DNA of 64,000 nucleotides from Duncaniella muricolitica (GTDB lineage: Bacteria > Bacteroidota > Bacteroidia > Bacteroidales > Muribaculaceae), in assembly GCA_025808375.1 (NCBI GenBank), contig CP061009.1:1240001-1304000 (forward strand), read 5' to 3'. The notes under the pieces are model-generated. The model was not told the DNA's origin and ran no database searches. It was given only the letters and a program-made list of their open reading frames with translations. Both the position numbers and the translations under genes were made by a program. This document shows, piece after piece, positions 36,802 through 44,667 of the stretch. Numbering within the stretch: the first letter of the stretch is position 1; each line of letters begins with the position of its first letter.

Positions 36802-38241
36802 TTAGTTCAGATATGGAGTAAAGTTAGGATTATTGTTGATTACATTCTGAGGTATCGGGAACACCCACAGTTTCGAGTCGGGGGTAAGAGACATGTCGAT
36901 GCCGCATATGGTGCGGGTGAAAGTCTCCTTGTAGTCGTCGAGGCGGTTCCAGCGTTTGCGGTTGATGAAGTTCCACACCGAGAATATGCCCTCGGCATGA
37001 GCTGTGGTCTTGAGATGCGTTATTGCTGTGGCCTTGTCGCTTACAGTTCCCTGGAGCGGTGCATATGCGGCGGGATTGATGCGATTGGCGCGGATGGCGT
37101 CGAGATAACCCATGGCATCGTCATAACGGTTGTTGTCGATGGCGTTTTCGGCGAGTATCAGATACATCTGCGGGGTGCTCAGGCCGATGGTGGGCCATGA
37201 CGAGGTTAGATCATAGGTCATGGTGTAGCCGGGCACGCCGAGCATCATCAGCGACGGGTCCATGCCCATCGGAGCGTAAGCTTTGTTCATGGTGTTGAAG
37301 TGGTCGCGCACGGCGTGTCCGTTCTCCATCAAGTCCCATGTGGGATAGGATGTGAAGAAGTTGATGTCGTCGGTGCTGAAATAGTCCTCGGGACACTCCA
37401 TCTTCTTACGGAATATCGACTTATAGCTTCCGCCAACAGGGTCGGCTGTGTCGACAAGCATATTGTTGTAGTTGGCTACAGTGCTGTTGACATTGAGCGC
37501 GTTCTGAGCCTCGACAGCCGCACGCCCGGGCTCCTGCATTGACATGAGAGCGAGGGCTTTGACGGCATACGCGCTTGCGAGACCGAAGCGCATGCGGTTG
37601 AGCGGCATCTCGGGGAGTGCGTTGAGGCTCAGGGCTGCATCGATGTCGGCGATAATATTGGTGTAATATTCCTCGAGCGACACAGGCACCGTGGGCTGCT
37701 TGATGTCCTGGTCCTCCTTGACATAGGCGAGAGCCATAGTGTTGGCTGCCGTGGCCTTGTCATAGGCGGGAGCGAATTTCTGCACCGCGAGATAGTGGAA
37801 GTAGGCGCGTATCACGTAAGCCTCGGCCTTGATGGCAAGACGGTCGGTGTCCGAGCCGCTTGCATCGTCGATTTTTGCGAGGATGGGGTTGGCTATGCGC
37901 CCGATGTATTCGTAGCATGATGCATAGTAGCTGTCGGAGGCGATGAGTTCGGGCAGCTCTTTGTCGTGACCGGCTTCATCCCAGCCGACAAGGATTGAAA
38001 ATTTGGTCTTGACCACCGGTTGGAGCAGAGTGCTCAGAGTGCTGGTGGCATATATCACATCACCGCACACTTGCTGCATGTCAGTTACATTGACAGAATA
38101 TTCGGCATTGAGCAGCAGCTCGAGGTCGGCTGTGCTTGAGAGTAGATTTTTGCCTTTGGGGTCAATCTCGGTGAAGTCGGCGCATGAGGTTATCATCATC
38201 GCTCCGGCGAGCATGCCTATGGCTATATGTTTGATTTTCAT
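36802..38241 (-). CDS. RagB/SusD family lipoprotein
   Basis: A 479-residue SusD-like lipoprotein: lipobox Cys20 in MMITSCADF, an SusD-like N-terminal region, TPR-type helices (AEAYVIRAYFHYLAVQKFAP) and a C-terminal RagB/SusD part with YLILAENAIDN. It would bind the ligand on the cell surface above the paired SusC, 38 nt upstream. No glycosidase or sulfatase is in the operon; the next genes are two TlpA-like lipoproteins, so the imported molecule is probably not an ordinary glycan. Confidence 0.9.
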   Translation of the reverse strand: MKIKHIAIGMLAGAMMITSCADFTEIDPKGKNLLSSTADLELLLNAEYSVNVTDMQQVCGDVIYATSTLSTLLQPVVKTKFSILVGWDEAGHDKELPELIASDSYYASCYEYIGRIANPILAKIDDASGSDTDRLAIKAEAYVIRAYFHYLAVQKFAPAYDKATAANTMALAYVKEDQDIKQPTVPVSLEEYYTNIIADIDAALSLNALPEMPLNRMRFGLASAYAVKALALMSMQEPGRAAVEAQNALNVNSTVANYNNMLVDTADPVGGSYKSIFRKKMECPEDYFSTDDINFFTSYPTWDLMENGHAVRDHFNTMNKAYAPMGMDPSLMMLGVPGYTMTYDLTSSWPTIGLSTPQMYLILAENAIDNNRYDDAMGYLDAIRANRINPAAYAPLQGTVSDKATAITHLKTTAHAEGIFSVWNFINRKRWNRLDDYKETFTRTICGIDMSLTPDSKLWVFPIPQNVINNNPNFTPYLN

Positions 38242-38279
38242 AATGTAAACTTTGAATGTTAAACGTGTAAACTCCCCGA

Positions 38280-41200
38280 TCAGAGATTAAGGTTAAGACC
38301 TACCATATAGGAGGCGGGGTTACGTATGCCAAGTGTCTCGGGGTCTACGCCAAGGTCGTTTGCTGTCCAGAGTGCCTTGGGATTGTTGACCTGGAAGCGG
38401 ACGGTCAGCAGGTTGACGCCGAATCGACGGGTCCAGCCTTCGGGCAGCGTATAGCCCAGGACGAGGTTGCGGAGCTTGAGGAATGAGGCGTCATGCACGG
38501 CATTGTTGGCATATGTAGTTTCACTTCCGAGTGAAGTCGATGCGTATTTGCCGAGACCGGGGGTAGATGTCGGATTCTCAGGTGTCCAGGCATTATTGAA
38601 ATATGAAGCGATAGGCGCATAAAAGCTGCTTGCAAATATTTCGGATTGCGGCAGACAACGCATCTTGTGGCCTCCATAGTAGGCGAGCACAAATCCGAGG
38701 CTCAGGCCGTTCCATTTGAATGTATTGTCGACACCCACGATATATTTGGGATCGGATTGACCTGAAAACTCGAGTATATCGACGCTTTTACCTGATGCAT
38801 TGTGGGATGTGCCGCCGTTCTCTACATAAAACAGTGTCTGACCCTCGGTGCCGGGATCGCTTGAGATGCCAGCAAATCGGTAGCTCCACAATGCGTTGAC
38901 GGGATAGCCTTTCTTGTAGGGAGTGGAGATAAGACGATAGGCTGAGGTGGCGTCGTTTTCCACATCGATCACTTCATTCTTGTTGTAGGTGAATGTCACG
39001 CTTGTTGTCCAAGAGAAATCGCTGCGCGAGCGGGGTACAAACCAGTCATAGGAGGCTGCTATTTCAAGACCGCGGTTGCGGATGGAGGCGGCGTTGGCCA
39101 CGATGGAGGTGAAGCCTGTTGTCGGGTCGAGATTCATGCCGTTGAAAATGTCCTTGCCTATTTTGTTGTAAAAGTCGATGTTGCCGCGCAGACGGTAATT
39201 GAGCAGGCTGAAGTCGAGACCTACGTTGGTGGTGCGGTTCTGCTCCCAGCGCAGGTCGGGGTTGGCCGGAGAGGTCACGGTGCCGTAGGGCACATTGGTA
39301 GTGCTGTTGATCGAGCCGGCCGATGCGGTCATTACCGATGTGGCTCCCTGATAGATGTTGCCTGTCACACCGTAGGAGAAGCGCAGCTTGAGGAATGAGA
39401 GCCATGGAGCCATGTCGTGCACAAAGTCCTCATTGTGTATGTTCCAGCCCGCGCCTACCGACCACAGCGGTTTGCCGCGGAATTTTGAGTTGAGGCCGAA
39501 GACGTCGGCATAGTCCTTACGGAACGAGCCAAACACATTGTATTTTTCGTCATAGGTGTAAGTGGCGTTGGCATAGCCGGAGCCGTAGCGGTGACGCACC
39601 TCGGGCACGAGCCCCATGCCGTCGCGGAGATAGGGGTTGAAGGCAAACTGTGAGCAGGGAAATCCTCCGTCCGATGCCATGAACAGGAGGCTGTTTCTCA
39701 TCTGGCTCATGGTGCCGAAGTCGACGGTGTGGGTCGAGCTTGATTGCAATTGTTCGTCATATCCGAGCACGAGCGACTTGGTGCCCTTGTATTTGGTCTC
39801 GCGGAACTCCAGACCGGCTATGGCTGCGATGTCGTGGCGGCCGAATGTGCGCGAGTAGTTGAGCTGGCCGCGGGCGGTCCAGTAGTTGCCGGTGCTCTCG
39901 TTGGTCTGGAGGAAGCCGCCCGAGCGGGGTGTCATATAGTCGATTTTGCCGTCTTTCAGGTAGGCAAATGCGTTGCGCAGCGTGCGTGAGGCGTGGCTCT
40001 GCTCGTTGGCGAGGTGCTGCTCGTTGCGCTCGTCCACTTCATAGATAAACTGTGCGTTGGCTGTCAGGCCGGGTATGATGCGGAAGAGCAGGTCGGCGTG
40101 ATAGCGCATGTTCTGACGGCGGTTGGTCTGGGTGTTGTCATACATCTCGCTCACTGCGTCCACTCCGAGGTCATGCATGCCTTCGCCGGGGTCCCAGTAA
40201 CGTGTGCCGCTATACCAGGGATACTGTTTCGCGATGCTGCCGTCTTCATTGTAGAATGAATAATAACCGGCATAGGCCCAGGGATTGCTGGCACTGCTGT
40301 TGTAGTCATAGCCATATTTGCGTGAGGTCGAATAGATGGAGTTGATCGACACTGTGGCGGTGAGCCATTTGGCCAGATCAAACGCGCCCTTGTATGACAC
40401 GTTGAGCCATTCTTCCTTGTGGTTGATGATGCCGCTGTTGTCGCGCTTGTAGTTGAGCACTACATTGTTGCGCGACTTGTCCGACGAGCTGCGCAGGGCA
40501 AGGTTATATTGCTGTATCACCTGGCGGCGATAGATGTTGTCGGCATAGTCCTGTGCATAATTGTTTTGCGCGAAGGCTGCTTTCTGACGGTCGAGTTCTT
40601 CTCGCGAGATGCTGTTGGTGGCATACTGATAGTAGGCATATTCAAGAGGAGTTATCGAGTAGGCGGTGCCTTTCTTGATATCGGTGGCGAAGCTCTCGAG
40701 ATTTCTCACGGGGTCATTGTTGTAGGCGGGGTCGTTGACAAAATACTTCCACTCCAGATATTCGCTCTCAGCCTTGATATGCTCCTCGGGAGTCATGTAG
40801 AAGTTGTCGTGATAGTCCATGTTTTTGTTCTCATACCATGTTAGGTTGGCCGAGAAGTCGATGTCTATTTTACCTTTCTTTTTGGCGTTTTTGGTGGTCA
40901 CGACAATAATGCCGTTTGCCGCGCGTGCGCCATAGATGGCCGATGCCGATGCGTCTTTCAGCACATTGACACTCTCGATGTCGTAGGGGTTGAGGTCGTC
41001 GATGTCACCCTCGATTGGCAGACCGTCCACCACGAGCAGCGGGGAGGTAGAGCCGCTGAGTGTGCCCACGCCACGGATAATGGGCTTGCCTCCGTAGGTC
41101 GACAGACCGGCCACGCGTCCCTCGAGATTGTCGAGAAGGTTGAGTGTGTAGCGTTCGTCGAGCTTGTCGGCACTGACAGTGGTCACCGAGCCGGTCATCT

Positions 41201-41816
41201 TCTCCTTCTTGATGTCCTGATAGCCGGTCACCACCACCTCGCTCATCATCGTGACGTGGGTCTCGAGATTGAAGCGGATATTGTTCTGGTTTTTAGGAGT
41301 CACTTTGATTGATGCGGGTTTCATGCCGACAAATATGGCTGATACCATAGGGTTGAGGGCCTGGACATTCTTGAGCGTGAAGTGTCCGTCAGCATCCGAG
41401 ACGGTGATGTTGGTGGTGCCGTCAATCATGACGGTCGCACCGGCCAACGGCTCGTTTTCTTCCGCATCCCATACTATGCCCTTGATGTCGCCCTGCACAT
41501 AATCGACGTTGATGTTGGGGCGTTTGAGCACCACGGTCTTGTCGACCACTTCGTAGCCGAGCAGCATGTTGACCGACAGCACGCGGTTGAGAAGCTGCTC
41601 GAGTGTCAGACCCGTGTAGTTGCACGTTACGGGACTCTTGGCCTCTTTCAGAAGCTCTTTCTGATACACGAAGTCCATGCCGGTCTCCTGTTTGAGCGCG
41701 TTGATTACCGCCTCGGGAGTGGCCTTGTCAAACTTGGCGTTGTACGAGCGCGCCGCAAGGTCGAGCGGCACCAGCATCGTCACTGCCAGCAGAAGGGCTA
41801 ATAGTACTTTTTTCAT
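38280..41816 (-). CDS. SusC/RagA TonB-dependent transporter with STN signalling domain
   Basis: A 1178-residue transporter. Signal peptide about 1-21. An STN (secretin/TonB short N-terminal) domain at about 40-100 (LKQETGMDFVYQKELL) is the part that contacts FecR-type anti-sigma factors. Then a carboxypeptidase-like domain (VWDAEENEPLAGATVMI), the plug with the SusC signature (SVNVLKDASASAIYGARAANG region) and a full barrel ending in MVGLNLNL. Ligand binding should therefore both import substrate and signal to fecR, 47 nt upstream. The ligand is unknown. Confidence 0.93.
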   Translation of the reverse strand: MKKVLLALLLAVTMLVPLDLAARSYNAKFDKATPEAVINALKQETGMDFVYQKELLKEAKSPVTCNYTGLTLEQLLNRVLSVNMLLGYEVVDKTVVLKRPNINVDYVQGDIKGIVWDAEENEPLAGATVMIDGTTNITVSDADGHFTLKNVQALNPMVSAIFVGMKPASIKVTPKNQNNIRFNLETHVTMMSEVVVTGYQDIKKEKMTGSVTTVSADKLDERYTLNLLDNLEGRVAGLSTYGGKPIIRGVGTLSGSTSPLLVVDGLPIEGDIDDLNPYDIESVNVLKDASASAIYGARAANGIIVVTTKNAKKKGKIDIDFSANLTWYENKNMDYHDNFYMTPEEHIKAESEYLEWKYFVNDPAYNNDPVRNLESFATDIKKGTAYSITPLEYAYYQYATNSISREELDRQKAAFAQNNYAQDYADNIYRRQVIQQYNLALRSSSDKSRNNVVLNYKRDNSGIINHKEEWLNVSYKGAFDLAKWLTATVSINSIYSTSRKYGYDYNSSASNPWAYAGYYSFYNEDGSIAKQYPWYSGTRYWDPGEGMHDLGVDAVSEMYDNTQTNRRQNMRYHADLLFRIIPGLTANAQFIYEVDERNEQHLANEQSHASRTLRNAFAYLKDGKIDYMTPRSGGFLQTNESTGNYWTARGQLNYSRTFGRHDIAAIAGLEFRETKYKGTKSLVLGYDEQLQSSSTHTVDFGTMSQMRNSLLFMASDGGFPCSQFAFNPYLRDGMGLVPEVRHRYGSGYANATYTYDEKYNVFGSFRKDYADVFGLNSKFRGKPLWSVGAGWNIHNEDFVHDMAPWLSFLKLRFSYGVTGNIYQGATSVMTASAGSINSTTNVPYGTVTSPANPDLRWEQNRTTNVGLDFSLLNYRLRGNIDFYNKIGKDIFNGMNLDPTTGFTSIVANAASIRNRGLEIAASYDWFVPRSRSDFSWTTSVTFTYNKNEVIDVENDATSAYRLISTPYKKGYPVNALWSYRFAGISSDPGTEGQTLFYVENGGTSHNASGKSVDILEFSGQSDPKYIVGVDNTFKWNGLSLGFVLAYYGGHKMRCLPQSEIFASSFYAPIASYFNNAWTPENPTSTPGLGKYASTSLGSETTYANNAVHDASFLKLRNLVLGYTLPEGWTRRFGVNLLTVRFQVNNPKALWTANDLGVDPETLGIRNPASYMVGLNLNL

Positions 41817-41863
41817 TGTGTAAAAAATGATTGGTGAGTAATGTGTAAAGGTTAGTTTCGTTT

Positions 41864-43024
41864 TTATTGCGACGATATTATCACTTTGCCGTCGCGGGTG
41901 GTGAAGCGCAGTCCTCCGCTCATCTCTATGATGGATATGGCCGAGGCAAAGTCGGCATAGCGCGGGATGCTGCCCATGAAGACTATCTGTGCCACTTCGG
42001 GCGACTCAAATTCATACTCGAAATCATACCATCGGCTCAGGTCGCGCATGATGCTCGAGAGAGGCTGTTCCTCAAACACAAACCGTCCGTGTCGCCACCC
42101 GGCTATTACCTGCGGGTCGACGGTGCGCATGTTGAGCCGGTTGTCCTCGCGGCTGAGCATGGCCTGGTGGCCGGGTGAAAGCAGCACTTCGCCCGAGGGG
42201 ATGTCGGCGCGGGTGACGGCTATGGAGCCACGCTCGAGTGTGGTGTAGACATATGGGTCGTCGGCATAGGCGCGCACATTGAATTCTGTGCCGTATACCC
42301 TCACCGTAAGTTTGTCGGTCTCGACATAGAAGGGACGTTTCTCGTCACGCTTTACGGCAAAATAGGCTTCGCCTGTCACGTGCACGCGTCGCTCGGTGGG
42401 ACTGAACACTTCGGGATAGCTGAGGGTCGACTCGGAGTTGAGCCACACCTCGGTGCTGTCCTCAAGTATGATTTTAAACTCTCCGCCGCGCGGCACGTCG
42501 AGACATAGTTGGCGCGGGGCCTCCACCTGACAGTTTTGTGCGAGTATCATCCGGTTGCCATGCACTCCGGCGGTGTCGGAGGCCGAGAGGGTAAGTGTCT
42601 CGCCCGATGGAGCTATGAGTCGGGCGCGAGTGGTGCCCGGGGCTATCTCCACGAGGCTTGAAGGCCCGTCGGTTGTGGCGGCTATCTCTGTGGGGACGGA
42701 AGTGGAGAGGTCGGAGCGGTTATATATAATAAATGTGGCGGCAATTCCTGCTATTACGGCTATCATCGCGGCTATCGAGAGCACGCGCATGACGCGACTG
42801 CGGCGCACGGCCGAGATGCGTTGCTGCATGTCGGCCATCGGACGCTCCGTCCTGACCAGTGTCCTGCGTCCCAACTGGCGTGACACGTAGTCGGGGTCGG
42901 CCATACGGGCGAGCAATGCGCGGCGGTCGGGGTCATCGCCGGCCCATTGTTCGAGAGTCTGCCGCTCCTCGGGAGTGATGCGGCCTATCGAAAGACGGTA
43001 TAGTAGAGATGCTATCGGATCCAT
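41864..43024 (-). CDS. FecR family anti-sigma factor
   Basis: A 386-residue single-pass inner-membrane protein. The cytoplasmic N-terminus (1-80) has the early EERQTLEQWAGDDPDRRALL helix that holds the sigma factor. One membrane segment lies at about 86-104 (VLSIAAMIAVIAGIAATFI). The periplasmic FecR domain is about 165-275 (VPRGGEFKIILEDSTEVWLN), with a DUF4974 C-terminus (VFEEQPLSSIMRDLSRWYDF) that meets the STN domain of SusC. It is divergent from the ECF sigma gene and first of the minus-strand operon. It presumably sequesters that sigma factor until the transporter is occupied. Confidence 0.93.
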   Translation of the reverse strand: MDPIASLLYRLSIGRITPEERQTLEQWAGDDPDRRALLARMADPDYVSRQLGRRTLVRTERPMADMQQRISAVRRSRVMRVLSIAAMIAVIAGIAATFIIYNRSDLSTSVPTEIAATTDGPSSLVEIAPGTTRARLIAPSGETLTLSASDTAGVHGNRMILAQNCQVEAPRQLCLDVPRGGEFKIILEDSTEVWLNSESTLSYPEVFSPTERRVHVTGEAYFAVKRDEKRPFYVETDKLTVRVYGTEFNVRAYADDPYVYTTLERGSIAVTRADIPSGEVLLSPGHQAMLSREDNRLNMRTVDPQVIAGWRHGRFVFEEQPLSSIMRDLSRWYDFEYEFESPEVAQIVFMGSIPRYADFASAISIIEMSGGLRFTTRDGKVIISSQ

Positions 43025-43123
43025 TGTTTTTTTGTGTTGTATTGATAAAAGGCGATAGGGTGCAAAAAGTATATCAAATTTTTACATTATTTTTCGCTTT
43101 TTTGGTAAATTGTTGTTTCACGC

Positions 43124-43153
43124 TTGCTTTTCGGGATTATTTCGTTAAATTTG
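43124..43153 (+). promoter_or_regulatory. Promoter of the ECF sigma gene
   Basis: TTG (43124-43126), exactly 19 nt, TAAATTTG (43146-43153), a full consensus match. The GTG start of the sigma gene is only 5 nt after the -7 box, so the mRNA would have almost no leader. Confidence 0.65.
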
Positions 43154-43157
43154 CAGT

Positions 43158-43742
43158 GTGTATGATTACGATTACATATATAAATCATTCATAGCCGGCA
43201 ATGTCAGGCCGTTCTATGAGGATTTGTATCCGGGTCTGCTCGTATATGCCTCGCGTCAGCTCGGTGATGAGTTGTCATATCTTGCCGAGGATTGTGTGCA
43301 GGATGCCGTGATGAGTTCTTACACCGAGCGTCGCCGTCTCAAATCGTCGCCGGCATGGTATGCCTACATACTCAAATGTATTTATCACAGTTCGATAGCT
43401 CTGATCAGAAAGCATCGCTCGCGCAACAACTATCTTGACAGCGGAGATGTCTCGCACGTGGCCCCCGGTCTGGATGTAGCCATGCTTGAGCAGGAGACGC
43501 TCGACATGCTTTATGCAGCCATCGAGTCGCTCCCGCCACGTTATCGCGAGGTGTTGAGGCTCAGTTATCACGACGGACTTAAAAATGCCGAGATAGCCGA
43601 GCGGCTCGGTGTGGCTGAAATCACTGTCAAGAAGTGGAAGGCCGGCATACTCGTAATGTTACGTGAACAGCTTGGTGAAATTACCCCTCCCGATTGTGTA
43701 TTGTATTCATTGTTAGGTTGTTATTTCGCTGCGGCTTCCTGA
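43158..43742 (+). CDS. ECF-type RNA polymerase sigma factor
   Basis: A 194-residue ECF sigma factor of the Bacteroidetes FecI-like group. Region 2 is at about 10-75 (VYASRQLGDELSYLAEDCVQDA) and region 4 at about 115-170 (IESLPPRYREVLRLSYHDGLKNAEIAERL contains the turn and recognition helices). The start is GTG 43158; the nearby ATG at 43162 is out of frame and closes at once, and no later ATG keeps region 2. It is divergent from fecR and likely drives the fecR-susC-susD-tlpA operon when released. Confidence 0.9.
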   Translation: MYDYDYIYKSFIAGNVRPFYEDLYPGLLVYASRQLGDELSYLAEDCVQDAVMSSYTERRRLKSSPAWYAYILKCIYHSSIALIRKHRSRNNYLDSGDVSHVAPGLDVAMLEQETLDMLYAAIESLPPRYREVLRLSYHDGLKNAEIAERLGVAEITVKKWKAGILVMLREQLGEITPPDCVLYSLLGCYFAAAS

Positions 43743-43782
43743 CAGACATTAGAGTGGGGGTGGTGTCAACTTTTAGGCGGGC

Positions 43783-43813
43783 TTAATTGTTTAACTTATG
43801 TTAAAGCAATTAA
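43783..43813. other. AT-rich hairpin between the sigma and channel genes
   Basis: Arms TTAATTG(T)TTAAC and GTTAAAGCAATTAA pair around TTAT with one bulge. It lies just before the channel gene's start, overlapping its ribosome-binding region; it could end the sigma transcript or hide the start. Role uncertain. Confidence 0.4.
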
Positions 43814-43817
43814 GGCC

Positions 43818-44522
43818 ATGGACAATTCTCACGTTACAACTACTCAGCCTGCCGACAAGCATCATACTCCGCGCATTCTCACGGTCATGAATCTAATTGT
43901 GCTTGTGCTCTCCGGACTGCTTATATTTTTCATCTCGGTCGACACATTCGAGGAGGTCAACTTTCTGGAAAACCATCAGTATATGGTGTTTCAGTTTTGG
44001 GTGTGCATATTTTTCATGATAGACTTTTTTGTCGAACTGGCCTATACCTCCGACAAACTCGGTTTTGTCAAGCGGCGCATGGCATTTCTGCTTCTATCCG
44101 TCCCCTATCTCAACATCATCAACATGACCGGCATGCACCTGTCGGGCGATGTGCTCTACTTTGTCCGTTTCATCCCCCTTGCGCGCGGAGCCCTGGCCAT
44201 GTCGATAGTCATAGGCTACCTGTCGAGCAACGCCGTCACGAGTCTGTTTATGTCATATCTCGTGATACTGCTGATGATTACCTACTTCTGCTCACTCATA
44301 TTTTTCGACATGGAGCAACCATATAATCCCCAGGTCAAGACCTATTGGTCGGCACTTTGGTGGTCGTTCATGAACATGTCGACTGTCGGATGTGACATAT
44401 CGCCCGTCACTGTTCCCGGCAAAATCGTAGCCGTGGTGCTCCCAATTATGGGCATGGTTATCTTTCCGCTCTTCACCGTCTACCTCACTAACTACGTGCA
44501 GCGTAAAGCCAAATTCATTTGA
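43818..44522 (+). CDS. Potassium-channel-like six-segment membrane protein
   Basis: A 234-residue inner-membrane protein. Hydrophobic segments are at about 18-40, 53-75, 88-103, 110-140 and 142-165, then a pore helix (YWSALWWSFMNMS) and a filter-like T189-V190-G191-C192-D193, then a last segment at about 205-227. The layout and the ALWW...TVG block match voltage-gated-like K+ channels. The filter reads TVGCD instead of TVGYG. No cytoplasmic RCK or cyclic-nucleotide domain follows. It is 75 nt after the sigma gene and 145 nt before an ABC-F gene. Ion selectivity is not predictable. Confidence 0.78.
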   Translation: MDNSHVTTTQPADKHHTPRILTVMNLIVLVLSGLLIFFISVDTFEEVNFLENHQYMVFQFWVCIFFMIDFFVELAYTSDKLGFVKRRMAFLLLSVPYLNIINMTGMHLSGDVLYFVRFIPLARGALAMSIVIGYLSSNAVTSLFMSYLVILLMITYFCSLIFFDMEQPYNPQVKTYWSALWWSFMNMSTVGCDISPVTVPGKIVAVVLPIMGMVIFPLFTVYLTNYVQRKAKFI

Positions 44523-44612
44523 ATTTGCTCTTCGAGCAAAGGTTATGAGGTATGAGGCGATGGTTGCCCATTGGCCCCATAGCTCCCTCTCCATCAACTC
44601 CGACCTGACTAA

Positions 44613-44643
44613 TTGTCTGATTGCAAAAAATTTCGTAACTTTG
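44613..44643 (+). promoter_or_regulatory. Promoter of the ABC-F gene
   Basis: TTG (44613-44615), 20 nt, TAACTTTG (44636-44643), 24 nt before the ATG at 44668. It supports that ATG over the upstream in-frame Met at 44545. Confidence 0.65.
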
Positions 44644-44667
44644 CACCTCGAAATTTTTTGCTCCACT

